Source: Mycobacterium sp. 852002-51971_SCH5477799-a (GTDB lineage Bacteria; Actinomycetota; Actinomycetes; Mycobacteriales; Mycobacteriaceae). From it: 64,000 nt of DNA. Location of the stretch: positions 62,001-126,000 of the forward strand of contig NZ_LZIF01000106.1 in assembly GCF_001667145.1 (NCBI RefSeq), in the 5' to 3' direction. Positions 49,763 through 62,980 of this stretch are shown one piece after another. Numbering within the stretch: position 1 is the stretch's first letter; each line of letters opens with the position of its first letter. The position numbers and the translations under genes are program-made. Below the pieces are notes generated by a model. That model saw nothing but the letters and a program-made list of their open reading frames with translations, had not been told where the DNA came from and made no database searches.

Positions 49763-49885
49763 GTTCTCCTGCCAGCAGTGTCGATGGATCGCAGCTACGC
49801 GGTCCTCCCGACCCCTGCTGCACCCCCTACACGGTACCGGCTCGGCCGGGTGGGCCGGCCGGGCAGCGACCCGCTACACCAATTG
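49763..49885 (-). promoter_or_regulatory. Region upstream of the Rv3802c-type lipase
   Basis: A 123-base stretch between the lipase start and the 54-bp repeats. On the minus strand GCAGGAGAAC lies just before the ATG. A lipase promoter may lie here, but no element is clear. Confidence 0.35.
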
Positions 49886-49993
49886 GCGCCGACCCGCATC
49901 GCCCGGCTGCGCCGCGCTTGCGATCGCCGCTAGCGAATCGCGCCGACCCGCATCGCCCGGCTGCGCCGCGCTTGCGATCGCCGCTAGCGAATC
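49886..49993. repeat. Two exact tandem copies of a 54-bp unit (VNTR candidate)
   Basis: Copy 1 is 49886–49939, copy 2 is 49940–49993, and 8 further bases of a third copy follow. The unit contains GCGATCGC and GCTAGC palindromes and the run CGGCTGCGCCGCGCTTG. The end of copy 2 includes the last codons and stop of fbpD, so the array arose by repeating the gene's 3' end. Copies are identical, which suggests recent change. Confidence 0.85.
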
Positions 49994-50892
49994 GCGCCGA
50001 CGATGTCACCCGACATCGCCCCGAGCTGCCCCGACCACGAACCCCAGCCGTTGTCGCCACCGCCGGGGAAGTCGAAGTGGCCGTTGTGGCCCCCATTGCT
50101 CCGGTACTGCTGATAGAACTCCCGCGAACTGCCCATCGCCGCGCCGGCCTGGCCGATCATCGCGGCATCGTCGCCGCCCATGTTCGTCGGGCTGTAGACC
50201 CAGACGCGGGTGTTGTTCTGCGCCAGCAGCGAGGCGTGCACGTAGGGGTCGTGCCACTTCCACCGGCCCAGCTGCGGGGCCCCCCACATGCCGTTGCCGT
50301 CGACGCCGCCGAACTGCTGCAGGCCGGCCAGGATGGCGCCGTTGTAATTGGTGCTCGACGGGTAGAGGAACCCGGACAGCGATCCGGCGAAGCCGAAGCG
50401 GTCGGGATGGAAGGCGGCCAGCGCCATCGCGCCGTAGCCGCCTTGCGAGGCGCCGACGGCGCCGTGGCCGCCGGGCGCAAGTCCCTTGTTGGCGGCCAGC
50501 CAGTCGGGCAGCTCGCTGGACAGGAAGGTGTCCCACTGCTTGCTGCCGTCCTGCTCCCAGTTGGTGTACATGCTCCACGCGCCGCCGGCCGGGGCCACCA
50601 CCGAGATGCCCTTGCCGCCGAGCGTGTTCATCGCGTTACCGGCCGTGACCCAGTTGCTCACGTCCGGGGCCGCGTTGAAGGCGTCCAGCAGGTAGACCGC
50701 GTGCGGGCCGCCGCCCAGGAAGGCGACCGGAATGTCGCGGCCCATCGCCGCCGACGGAACCATCAGGCTTTCGTAGCCCGCCGCCCTGGCTTTGCCGGTT
50801 GCCGCGGTCTGCAACGCGAAAGCCAACCCGACCGCAAGCACGGCTACCCAGAACATCCGGAAAAGCGCCGACATACCCCGCACGACCGTCAT
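49984..50892 (-). CDS. fbpD: MPT51/FbpD, antigen 85-like secreted protein
   Basis: A 302-residue secreted alpha/beta protein, ortholog of Rv3803c (mpt51). Signal peptide with probable cleavage after GKARA (about residue 37). The nucleophile elbow reads G147-A-S-Q-G-G, so Ser149 is present at the antigen 85 Ser position, but the His site (THDWPYW in Ag85A) reads DNGWGSW, so the triad is incomplete. MPT51 is regarded as a non-mycolyltransferase that binds matrix or sugars. I used ATG 50892 (MTVVRG), the signal-peptide start. Its 3' end lies in the 54-bp repeat. Confidence 0.92.
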   Translation of the reverse strand: MTVVRGMSALFRMFWVAVLAVGLAFALQTAATGKARAAGYESLMVPSAAMGRDIPVAFLGGGPHAVYLLDAFNAAPDVSNWVTAGNAMNTLGGKGISVVAPAGGAWSMYTNWEQDGSKQWDTFLSSELPDWLAANKGLAPGGHGAVGASQGGYGAMALAAFHPDRFGFAGSLSGFLYPSSTNYNGAILAGLQQFGGVDGNGMWGAPQLGRWKWHDPYVHASLLAQNNTRVWVYSPTNMGGDDAAMIGQAGAAMGSSREFYQQYRSNGGHNGHFDFPGGGDNGWGSWSGQLGAMSGDIVGAIR

Positions 50893-50992
50893 GTCCACCC
50901 TCCATCGTGTAGTCGCTGAAAGCACATTAGCCAGGGCCGTAGTTCCCCCGCGCGCCGGGTAGTGAAACAAATCACACACGCCGCAAACGACC

Positions 50993-51024
50993 AGCGGCGG
51001 AAACCCCGAAGGGTTCCCGCCGCT
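50993..51024 (-). terminator. Strong terminator after fbpA with UUCG-type loop
   Basis: AGCGGCGG (50993–51000) pairs with CCGCCGCT (51017–51024) and AACCC (51002–51006) with GGGTT (51011–51015), with a single mismatch between. On the minus strand the loop reads TTCG. It starts 20 bases after the fbpA stop and separates fbpA from fbpD. Confidence 0.75.
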
Positions 51025-51044
51025 CGTCGTACTGCTTGGTGTGT

Positions 51045-52444
<1,400 letters not shown>

Positions 52445-52462
52445 ATTCGGCGTTTGCCGAAT
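52445..52462 (-). terminator. Terminator after aftB
   Basis: ATTCGGC (52445–52451) and GCCGAAT (52456–52462) form a perfect 7-bp stem with a 4-base loop, 18 bases after the aftB stop. On the minus strand it is followed by AAATC, not a T-run. It probably ends the glf–aftB operon. Confidence 0.6.
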
Positions 52463-52479
52463 TTTCTTCTGCGCGACGC

Positions 52480-54453
52480 TTACTCGCGAGGCGGGGGCGG
52501 CGCCTCGTCGGGCACCGGCAGCCCACACCGGGCCAGTTCGTAGCGCGGCACCCGGTCGATCCGGTATTTGGTGAACTGGAAGGAATTCACCAGGTTGGAC
52601 AAGAAGCGGTGCGGGGTCATCGGCGCGCGCACCGAGCTGAGCACCGCCTTCGTCTCCGGGCATTGCAGCGCCGAAACCGCCTCGGCAACCCACTGTTGAT
52701 CCAGGTAGCCCGGAATACCCGGGGGCAGCTTGACCCAAGGGCCGTCGGCGATCACCCAGTCGGGAAAGAGGTTCTTGTCGTGCCCGATGCGGCCGTGCTT
52801 GAGCCGTTCGGTGTGTTGCGCAAGCGGATTCGCCAAGCCGATCTGATCGATCACCCTGACATCGAGCCCAACATTCATGCCGACCATGCCGAGGTTGGTG
52901 AAGAACACTGCATGCTGGGGCTTTTGCGCGGACTTGTCGCCCGGCGGCGGCTGGGCCTGCGGCACCAAATCCCACTGGGTGTAATTGCCCGACGGCAGCA
53001 GCAGCGCACCGTCGGGAGTGTTGTTGATGGCGGTCAGGATGGCCGCCATCCGCGGATAGCCCAGGTAGTCCGCCGCGGTCAGCGGATGCGCGTTACCGGT
53101 GGCCTGGGAGTAGAAGCGGCGTTCATCGACGATCCCGGAGTACGTGACGTGAGTGGCGTCATCGCCCATCCCCGGTGAATTCGCCGCCCACAGGGCCCAT
53201 CCGGCCAGTCCCAGCCACAACGCGCCGGCTGCGCCGGCGACCCAGTTACCTGTCTCGCGCGAATAGTCCTGGCCGTCGGGGACCGCGATCGGGACCACCG
53301 CGATCGGAGCCAGCAGACAGAACAGCGGGGCCAGCAGCACCCGGGCGTGCATGAAGTCGCCGCCTTGCCGGATCCAGTAGAGGGCCTGCACCAGCCCGCT
53401 GACCAGTACCCACGCCACCACGGCGGGCGGGCTGTGCACGGCACGGGCGAACCGCCCGTAGTTGGGCGCCAGCGCGGGACGCAGGAATGACGGCCGCCGA
53501 CGGGCGGCGAACAGCAGCAGACCCAGCGGTACGAGTAGCACCAGCGGTATCCACACCGCGTACGGCGCGTCGAAGTTGAAGAGGTAGATCATGCCCTGGG
53601 ACCACTTGTCGCCGGCCGCGTCCTTGGCCAGCGCGGTGCCCGGCACCAGCAGCCCGTAATAGCCCATCCGGAAGATTTCGTAGGCGACGGGCAGGAAACC
53701 CCCGGCCACCACGATCAGCGCCCGGCGGCGCCAGGTCCGGGCGGCGACGAGCATCATGATCAGCGCCAGGCCGCCCATGAGCGCCAGTTCCGGCCGGATC
53801 AGCACACTGAACCCGGCAACGAACGCCAGCAGGCCGGCGAACACCTTGTTATCCGCTCGGTTGCGCACCGGTTGCGCCCAGCAGACCATCATCCACCACA
53901 ACAGCCCGAGATAAGCCAGCGCCAATCCGCTCTCCAGGCCGGAGGTGGCGAAGTCCCGCGCCGGCGGCAGCGCGACGTACACCAGCGCGCCGGCGGGCAA
54001 CATGATGGCCTTGCGGCCCCGCAAACTGGGCGCGTACAGCCGCGCGGCGCCCAGCATCACCCACGCCACACCCACCACCGAAAGCACCAGCGCGAGCGCG
54101 AGCGCGACGTATTCCATGCGCAATGGGCCGCCGATCCAGCTGCCCACATACATCAGGTAGGTCCAGGCGGTGGAGGTGTTGGCCTCCACGCGCTCACCCT
54201 GGTTGAACACCGGTCCGTTGCCCGCGAGCAGATTGCGCACCGTGCGCAGCACGATGAGGCCGTCGTCGGCGATCCACCGGCGCTGCCAACTCCCCCAGCC
54301 GAACAGGATGGCGACCAGCGCGACGCTGATCCACAGGCTGACCCGCACCATCGTGGTGTACGGAAACACCGGCCAGCCGGGCCGCCTGATCACCGGCCGG
54401 GTCCGCATCATGCGCGCTTTGAGAGCCTGCAGTTCGGGGCTAACCGAAGGCAA
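52480..54453 (-). CDS. aftB: Terminal beta-(1→2) arabinofuranosyltransferase AftB
   Basis: A GT-C membrane enzyme, ortholog of Rv3805c, that adds the terminal beta-(1→2) arabinose to arabinan, the mycolate attachment site. About ten helices span residues 38–460, with the catalytic-type Asp pair Asp63/Asp64 in RRWIADDGLIVLR; a soluble C-terminal domain follows. The start is uncertain: TTG 54453 (657 residues) has GGAG at the right distance and overlaps ubiA by 14 bases. ATG 54411 and ATG 54351 (close to the M. tuberculosis length) are alternatives without clear ribosome-binding sites. Confidence 0.92.
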   Translation of the reverse strand: MPSVSPELQALKARMMRTRPVIRRPGWPVFPYTTMVRVSLWISVALVAILFGWGSWQRRWIADDGLIVLRTVRNLLAGNGPVFNQGERVEANTSTAWTYLMYVGSWIGGPLRMEYVALALALVLSVVGVAWVMLGAARLYAPSLRGRKAIMLPAGALVYVALPPARDFATSGLESGLALAYLGLLWWMMVCWAQPVRNRADNKVFAGLLAFVAGFSVLIRPELALMGGLALIMMLVAARTWRRRALIVVAGGFLPVAYEIFRMGYYGLLVPGTALAKDAAGDKWSQGMIYLFNFDAPYAVWIPLVLLVPLGLLLFAARRRPSFLRPALAPNYGRFARAVHSPPAVVAWVLVSGLVQALYWIRQGGDFMHARVLLAPLFCLLAPIAVVPIAVPDGQDYSRETGNWVAGAAGALWLGLAGWALWAANSPGMGDDATHVTYSGIVDERRFYSQATGNAHPLTAADYLGYPRMAAILTAINNTPDGALLLPSGNYTQWDLVPQAQPPPGDKSAQKPQHAVFFTNLGMVGMNVGLDVRVIDQIGLANPLAQHTERLKHGRIGHDKNLFPDWVIADGPWVKLPPGIPGYLDQQWVAEAVSALQCPETKAVLSSVRAPMTPHRFLSNLVNSFQFTKYRIDRVPRYELARCGLPVPDEAPPPPRE

Positions 54454-55348
54454 CAGCGGCTCCGACTGTCGCGATCCACGCCAGCGCCAACGCCTGCAAC
54501 ACCCGGTCCCGCAGCGCGATGTCTTCGGGTTCGCCGGCCAGCCCGCCGTCCACGTCGACCGCGTAACGCAGGATCGCGATGGTGAACGGGACCATGGACA
54601 CCGCGAACCAGGACCCCGAGTGGTGGTCGCGCTCGAACGCCCACAGGCCGTAGCAGATCACCACCGCGGTGGCCGACAGCGTCCAGACGAATCGCAGGTA
54701 CGTGCTGGTATAGCTCTCCAGCGACTTGCGAATCTTGGCGCCGGTGCGCTCGGCGACCTGCAGCTCGGCGTAGCGCTTGCCGGCCACCATGAACAGCGAT
54801 CCGAACGCGACGAACAACAAAAACCACTGCGACAACGGGATTTTGGTGGCCGCACCACCGGCGATGGCCCGCAGCAGATATGCCGACGACACGATGCAGA
54901 TGTCAAGCACCGCTTGGTGTTTGAGACCGAAGCAGTACGCCAGCTGCATCCCGAGGTAGACGGCGATCACCAGCGCCAGGTTCGGGGTCACCAGCCACGA
55001 GATGGCCAGCGAGGCCACACCCAGTACCACCGCGAGCATGTAGGCCAGCCACTCGGGCACCACGCCGGCGGCGATCGGGCGGAACCTCTTGGTCGGGTGC
55101 TCGCGGTCGGCGTCGATGTCGCGCACGTCGTTGACCAGGTAGATCGACGACGCCGCCAGGCTGAACACCACGAACGCCACGCCCGCCTTGGTCAGTACGT
55201 CGGCGTAGTCGTAGCGGACCGGGCCGCCCAGCGCGGCCAGCGGCGCGGCCAACACGATGACGTTCTTCACCCATTGCCGGGGGCGCATCGCCTTGATCAC
55301 CCCGGTGACCAGATTGCCCGGCGGTCGGGTCACGACGTCCTCACTCAT
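54440..55348 (-). CDS. ubiA: Decaprenyl-phosphate phosphoribosyltransferase UbiA
   Basis: A 302-residue UbiA-fold prenyltransferase, ortholog and same length as Rv3806c. It makes decaprenyl-phospho-5-phosphoribose from decaprenyl phosphate and PRPP. The metal-binding motif NDVRDIDAD is at 73–81 and a nine-helix membrane fold follows. ATG 55348 (MSEDVVTRPP) gives the family length; the frame continues upstream without sense. Overlaps the phosphatase gene by 4 bases and aftB by 14. Substitutions in UbiA can raise ethambutol resistance in M. tuberculosis. Confidence 0.94.
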   Translation of the reverse strand: MSEDVVTRPPGNLVTGVIKAMRPRQWVKNVIVLAAPLAALGGPVRYDYADVLTKAGVAFVVFSLAASSIYLVNDVRDIDADREHPTKRFRPIAAGVVPEWLAYMLAVVLGVASLAISWLVTPNLALVIAVYLGMQLAYCFGLKHQAVLDICIVSSAYLLRAIAGGAATKIPLSQWFLLFVAFGSLFMVAGKRYAELQVAERTGAKIRKSLESYTSTYLRFVWTLSATAVVICYGLWAFERDHHSGSWFAVSMVPFTIAILRYAVDVDGGLAGEPEDIALRDRVLQALALAWIATVGAAVAFG

Positions 55349-55879
55349 TCGGCTCCACCTCTTGCGACCTCTCCGGCGCGGCGCGCGATCGCCGCGACGA
55401 CGGCACCCAGGGCGATGCCGAACGCCACGTCGCTGGGGTAGTGCACTCCCAGCAGCATCCGTGACAGCGCCATCGGCGGCACCAGGACCGCGGGCAGCGG
55501 CAGACCGGTGGTCCGGCCCAGCAGAATCGCGGCGGCGGTGGTCGAAGTGGCGTGTGCCGACGGGAAACTCAGTTGACTCGGAGTACCGACGTTCACCACG
55601 ACCGCGGGATCGTGCGGCCGCTTGCGGCGCACGATTCGCTTGACGATGACGGCGGCGGCGTGCGCGGCGAACGCCCCTGCCCCGGCCACCAGCCAGTCCC
55701 ACCGCCGTTTGGGTGAAAGCAGGGCTCCGAGCGCGGCGACGCCCACCCAGCCCAAGCTGTGCTCACCGAAGTAAGACAGCGCGCGCGCCACGGGTAGCAC
55801 CCCGGGGCGATCGCTCAATGCGGCCTGGACGGCGACGAGCGCGGCCACTTCGCCGCGCGGCGCCTCTGCGGCGGCGGCC

Positions 55880-55887
<8 letters not shown>
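55345..55887 (-). CDS. PAP2-family phosphatase (DPPR phosphatase candidate)
   Basis: A 180-residue membrane phosphatase, position of Rv3807c. The three PAP2 motifs are seen: K83–RP (KRIVRRKRP), PSAH at 109–112, and SR142–143 … GVHYPSD. It is thought to remove the phosphate from decaprenyl-phospho-5-phosphoribose to give the DprE1 substrate. ATG 55887 overlaps the glfT2 stop by 8 bases; the family's usual Gly in PSGH is Ala here, as in several relatives. About 15 residues longer than my recollection of Rv3807c. Confidence 0.88.
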
Positions 55888-59253
<3,366 letters not shown>

Positions 59254-60354
59254 GTGCCGAACCGACGCCGACGCAAGCTCTCGACAGCCATGAGCGCGGT
59301 TGCCGCCCTGGCAGTGGCGAGTCCTTGCGCGTACTTCCTTGTTTACGAATCAACCGCCAGTAAGGCGCCAGAGCATCACGAGTTCAAGCAGGCCGCGGTG
59401 ATGAGCGATCTGCCCGGTGAGCTGATGGGCGCGCTGTCGCAGGGCTTGTCGCAATTCGGGATCAACATGCCCCCTATACCCGCGTTGAATGGGGGTGCTG
59501 CCGGCACGCCTGGTCTCGCCAGCCCCAGCCTGGGCGCCCCAGGCCTCGGGACCCCCGGTCTGGGGACGACTGGCCTGACCAATCCGGCCGCGACCAGCCC
59601 TGGCTTGACCAGCCCTGGCTTGACCAGCCCTGGCTTGACCAGTCCCGGCTTGACCAGCCCTGGCTTGACCAGCCCCGGTTTGGCGAGCCCTGGCCTGACG
59701 AGCCCCGGTACGGCGCCCATGACGCCCGGGCTCACCGCGCCCGGCGCGTTGCCGACCACCCCCGGCGGTGGCGTCGCGACCCCGGGCGCGGGACTCAACC
59801 CTGCGCTGTCCAATCCCGGGCTGACCAGCCCGGCCGGGGTCACGCCGGGCCTGGGTGGCCCGACTTTGTCGCCGAGCGAGGTGCCGATCGACTCCGGGGC
59901 CGGACTGGACCCGGGCGCCGGTGGCACGTACCCGATCCTGGGCGACCCGTCCACCTTCGGTAACGCTTCGCCGATTGGCGGCGGCGGTACCGGTCTGGGC
60001 GCCGGCTCGGGCACCGGTGGCGGTGCCAGTGGCGGCCTGGTCAACGATGTGATGCAGGCTGCCAACCAGTTGGGCGCCGGCCAGGCGATCGACCTGCTCA
60101 AGGGCCTGGTCATGCCGGCCATCACCCAGGGCATGCATGGCGGCGCCGGTGCCGCGAGTGCCCTGCCGGGTGCCGCGGGCGCCCTTCCGGGTGCCGCGGG
60201 TGCCCTGCCGGGCGCCGCGGGTGCCCTGCCGGGTGTGGCGGGTGCGCTGCCGGGTGCCGCGGGTGCCCTGCCGGGCGCCGCGGGTGCCCTGCCGGGTGTG
60301 GCGGGTGCGCTGCCGGCGGCCGCCGGTGCGGTACCGGCACTTCCCCCCGTGTAG
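59254..60354 (+). CDS. erp: Exported repetitive protein Erp (PirG)
   Basis: A 366-residue secreted surface protein, ortholog of Rv3810 but longer (284 in M. tuberculosis as I recall). Signal segment in the first 30 residues (AMSAVAALAVASPCAYFL). A central region holds eight T-S-P-G-L-type pentapeptides (bases 59593–59712). A conserved part follows (GGLVNDVMQAANQLGAGQAI). The end is a second array of eight A-L-P-G-A-A-G heptapeptides (60160–60327), then a Pro/Val tail. Erp contributes to virulence and surface structure. Start GTG 59254, behind GAGGAG; the frame further upstream is not needed. Confidence 0.92.
   Translation: MPNRRRRKLSTAMSAVAALAVASPCAYFLVYESTASKAPEHHEFKQAAVMSDLPGELMGALSQGLSQFGINMPPIPALNGGAAGTPGLASPSLGAPGLGTPGLGTTGLTNPAATSPGLTSPGLTSPGLTSPGLTSPGLTSPGLASPGLTSPGTAPMTPGLTAPGALPTTPGGGVATPGAGLNPALSNPGLTSPAGVTPGLGGPTLSPSEVPIDSGAGLDPGAGGTYPILGDPSTFGNASPIGGGGTGLGAGSGTGGGASGGLVNDVMQAANQLGAGQAIDLLKGLVMPAITQGMHGGAGAASALPGAAGALPGAAGALPGAAGALPGVAGALPGAAGALPGAAGALPGVAGALPAAAGAVPALPPV
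59593..59712 (+). repeat. Eight 15-bp repeats in erp (TSPGL)
   Basis: Eight units of 15 bases (consensus ACCAGCCCTGGCTTG). Copies 1–3 and 5 are identical; copies 4 and 6–8 carry substitutions, increasing to the right. The reading frame is kept throughout. Confidence 0.9.
60160..60327 (+). repeat. Eight 21-bp repeats in erp C-terminus (ALPGAAG)
   Basis: Eight units of 21 bases (consensus GCCCTGCCGGGTGCCGCGGGT). Copies 2–4 and 5–7 repeat as a 63-bp higher-order block: the GGGCGCC variant is at copies 3 and 6 and the GGTGTGG variant at copies 4 and 7. The last copy is diverged. Confidence 0.9.
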
Positions 60355-60374
60355 TCCAGTCAAACTCTCCACAA

Positions 60375-60404
60375 GACGGCACCGCAGGTATCTGCGGTGC
60401 CGTC
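60375..60404 (+). terminator. Perfect 13-bp hairpin after erp
   Basis: GACGGCACCGCAG (60375–60387) and CTGCGGTGCCGTC (60392–60404) pair fully around GTAT, 20 bases after the erp stop. It is followed by GATTATG, no T-run. A clear terminator for erp. Confidence 0.85.
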
Positions 60405-60480
60405 GATTATGTGGAGATTCGCCAGCCCGCGACCCGTGTCGTCCCACAAATAACATCAGAAACACACGTAACATCGCCTG

Positions 60481-62124
60481 GTGTCTCGCAGTCGTGCGCC
60501 GACGATGTTGCTCACCGCCATCGCGGCGACCGCAGTCCTCGTCTCGTGGGTGACGGACACGACCCGCGATCGCGGCACCACCGGCCCGCCGTCGTCGCAC
60601 GGCACCCAACTCGCCGAGCAGCCGCTGATCGGCCTGGGCCCGGGCGTCACGGTTCGCGAAATCAGTCAGGCCACCGCGTTCTCCCTGGTCGCCCTGACCG
60701 GCGACCTGGCCGGCACGTCGACCCGCGTGCGCGCGAAGCGCCCCGACGGCAGGTGGGGCCCCTGGTATCAGACCGAATACGAGACGGCGGCACCGGACCC
60801 GGCGGGGCCGGACCCCAGCGCGGCGACGGAGGGGCCCCGCGGCACCGATCCGGTGTTCGTCGGCACCACCACGACCGTCCAAATCGCCGTCACCCGCCCG
60901 CTCGACGCGACGGTGACCCAAACGCCGCCGGCGCCGCCGAGCGCCAAGTCCGATCTGGGCTACAAACCGGCATCGCGGGAACAGCCCTTCGGGCAGAACA
61001 TTTCGGCCGTCCTGATCTCCCCACCGCAAGCCCCGGCCAAAACGCGTTGGACGCCACCGGCCGGGGTCTTGATGCCCGGCCAGGCTCCCCCCATCATCAG
61101 CCGAGCCGAATGGGGCGCCGACGAGTCGTTGCGATGCGGTAGTCCGCAGTACGACAACGGGATTCGCGCCGCCGTCGTGCACCACACCGCGGGCAGCAAT
61201 GACTACTCGCCGCTTGAATCGGCCGGGATCGTCAAGGCCATCTACACCTATCACAGCAAGACGCTGGGCTGGTGCGACATCGCCTACAACGCGCTGGTCG
61301 ACAAGTACGGCCAGGTGTTCGAGGGCAGCGCAGGCGGTCTGGCCAAGGCGGTCGAGGCCTTCCACACCGGCGGGTTCAACCGCAACACCTTCGGTGTGGC
61401 AATGATCGGCAACTTCGACGACCTGCCCCCGACCCCCCTCCAGCTCAGAATGATGGGCCGGCTGCTCGGTTGGCGGCTGGGCCTGGACGGCGTCGACCCC
61501 AAGGGCACGGTGCAATTGGAGTCGGCCGGTAGCCACTACACCACTTTTCCGGCCGGCTCCATCGCGACGCTGCCGACCATCTTCACCCACCGCGACGTCG
61601 GTAACACGGATTGCCCGGGCAACGCCGCCTACGCGCTGATGGACGAAATGCGGGATATCGCATCACATGTCAACGATCCGCCGGAAGAACTACTCAAGGC
61701 GTTGGAGGGCGGTGCGATCTACGACCATTGGCAAGCGATCGGCGCGATGAACAGCGTGCTGGGCGCGCCGACCTCGCCGGAAGACGACGCAGAAGGTGAT
61801 GCCCGCTTCGTCACCTTTGCCCGCGGCGCGATGTACTGGTCACCCGAGACCGGCGCCCAGCCGGTCACCGGCGCCATCTACGACGCATGGGGTTCGCAGA
61901 GCTACGAACGTGGGCCGCTCGGGTTGCCGACCAGCGCGGAAATCCAACAGCCGCTGCAGATTACGCAGAACTTCCAGCATGGCACGCTGAACTATGAGCG
62001 GCTGACCGGAAATATCACCGAGGTGGTGGACGGGATCACGGTTCCGCTGACGACCGAATCGCCAAGCGGCCCAACGGTACCGACCGAGCACTTCTCGCTG
62101 CCGTCGCATCCGACACCGACATAA
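60481..62124 (+). CDS. Secreted N-acetylmuramoyl-L-alanine amidase (PGRP) with LGFP repeats
   Basis: A 547-residue exported protein, position of Rv3811. Signal peptide in the first 24 residues (MLLTAIAATAVLVSW). The middle is an Amidase_2/PGRP domain, from about residue 205 to 385, with zinc ligands His234 or His235 (VVHHTAGS), His370 and Cys378 (HRDVGNTDCPG), so cleavage of peptidoglycan stems is likely. The C-terminus from about 400 has at least two LGFP-type repeats (IYDHWQAIG … LGAPTS; IYDAWG … LGLPTS), which tether proteins to the cell wall. Start GTG 60481. It lies 6 bases from the convergent HAD gene. Confidence 0.92.
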   Translation: MSRSRAPTMLLTAIAATAVLVSWVTDTTRDRGTTGPPSSHGTQLAEQPLIGLGPGVTVREISQATAFSLVALTGDLAGTSTRVRAKRPDGRWGPWYQTEYETAAPDPAGPDPSAATEGPRGTDPVFVGTTTTVQIAVTRPLDATVTQTPPAPPSAKSDLGYKPASREQPFGQNISAVLISPPQAPAKTRWTPPAGVLMPGQAPPIISRAEWGADESLRCGSPQYDNGIRAAVVHHTAGSNDYSPLESAGIVKAIYTYHSKTLGWCDIAYNALVDKYGQVFEGSAGGLAKAVEAFHTGGFNRNTFGVAMIGNFDDLPPTPLQLRMMGRLLGWRLGLDGVDPKGTVQLESAGSHYTTFPAGSIATLPTIFTHRDVGNTDCPGNAAYALMDEMRDIASHVNDPPEELLKALEGGAIYDHWQAIGAMNSVLGAPTSPEDDAEGDARFVTFARGAMYWSPETGAQPVTGAIYDAWGSQSYERGPLGLPTSAEIQQPLQITQNFQHGTLNYERLTGNITEVVDGITVPLTTESPSGPTVPTEHFSLPSHPTPT

Positions 62125-62130
62125 CCGGCG

Positions 62131-62946
62131 CTAGAGCCACCAGCGTTCCAGCACCCGGCCCACCCCGTCATCATTGTTGGCGGTGGTGATCTCGTCGGCG
62201 GCCGCCTGCACATCCGGATGGGCATTGCCCATCGCCACGCCATGTCCCGCCCACCGCAGCATCGGCAGGTCGTTGGGCATGTCGCCGAACGCCACCACCT
62301 CCTCGGGAGCGATCTTGCGCGGTCGGGCGATCTCGTCGATGCCGGTGGCCTTGCTGGTCCCCGGCGGCACGATCTCGATCAGGCCGTTGTTGGTGGAGTA
62401 GGTGATGGCGGCCCCGGCACCGACGTGCTTGACCAGTTCGGCCGCCATGTCGTCGCTGCGGGCCCCGGAGCGGCGAATGAGCAGCTTGATCGCCGGGGCG
62501 CTGAGCAGATCCTGGATCGAGACCTCGGTGTTGTCCGGGTTCAGCCAGGCATGCTCGTATCCCGGCGAGCTGACGAACTGGGGCGTCGCGGTGTCGTGGG
62601 CGCTTTCGCCGATGCGCTCGACGGCCAGCCCCGCGCCGGGGATGACACGGGTCGCCAGCTCCGCCAACTCGGCCAGCGTGTCGACGGCCAGGGTGCGGGT
62701 GGAGATCACCCGATCCGTCGCGGCGTCATAGATGACGGCGCCGTTGGCGCACACCGAGATCGGTGCGAAGCCGAGCGCGTCGACGACGGGACGGATCCAG
62801 CGCGGCGGACGGCCGGTCGCCACCACGAACTGCGCACCGCCGGCTACGGCGGCGCGGATGGCGTCGCGGGTGCGCACAGAGATCTTCTCGTCATCGTCGA
62901 ACAAGGTGCCGTCGACGTCGCAAGCGATGAGCGCCGGCAGGGTCAT
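62131..62946 (-). CDS. HAD-superfamily (Cof type) phosphatase
   Basis: A 271-residue hydrolase, position of Rv3813c. Motif I CDVDGTLFDDDE holds nucleophile Asp9 and Asp11; motif II is VVATGRPP; motif III/IV is the Lys in SKATGIDEI and GDMPNDLPMLRWAG near the C-terminus. The Cof cap of the C2 type fits sugar-phosphate or flavin-phosphate substrates; the substrate is unknown. Start ATG 62946. In M. tuberculosis a PE_PGRS gene lies between this gene and the amidase; here six bases separate them. Confidence 0.9.
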   Translation of the reverse strand: MTLPALIACDVDGTLFDDDEKISVRTRDAIRAAVAGGAQFVVATGRPPRWIRPVVDALGFAPISVCANGAVIYDAATDRVISTRTLAVDTLAELAELATRVIPGAGLAVERIGESAHDTATPQFVSSPGYEHAWLNPDNTEVSIQDLLSAPAIKLLIRRSGARSDDMAAELVKHVGAGAAITYSTNNGLIEIVPPGTSKATGIDEIARPRKIAPEEVVAFGDMPNDLPMLRWAGHGVAMGNAHPDVQAAADEITTANNDDGVGRVLERWWL

Positions 62947-62980
62947 CGAAACCGTCCACCTTGGCAGCTGGCCGGACCGC

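Noticed and set aside
49886-49993. CRISPR array from the 54-bp repeats
   Set aside because: Copies abut with no spacer, only two exist, and no cas gene is near.
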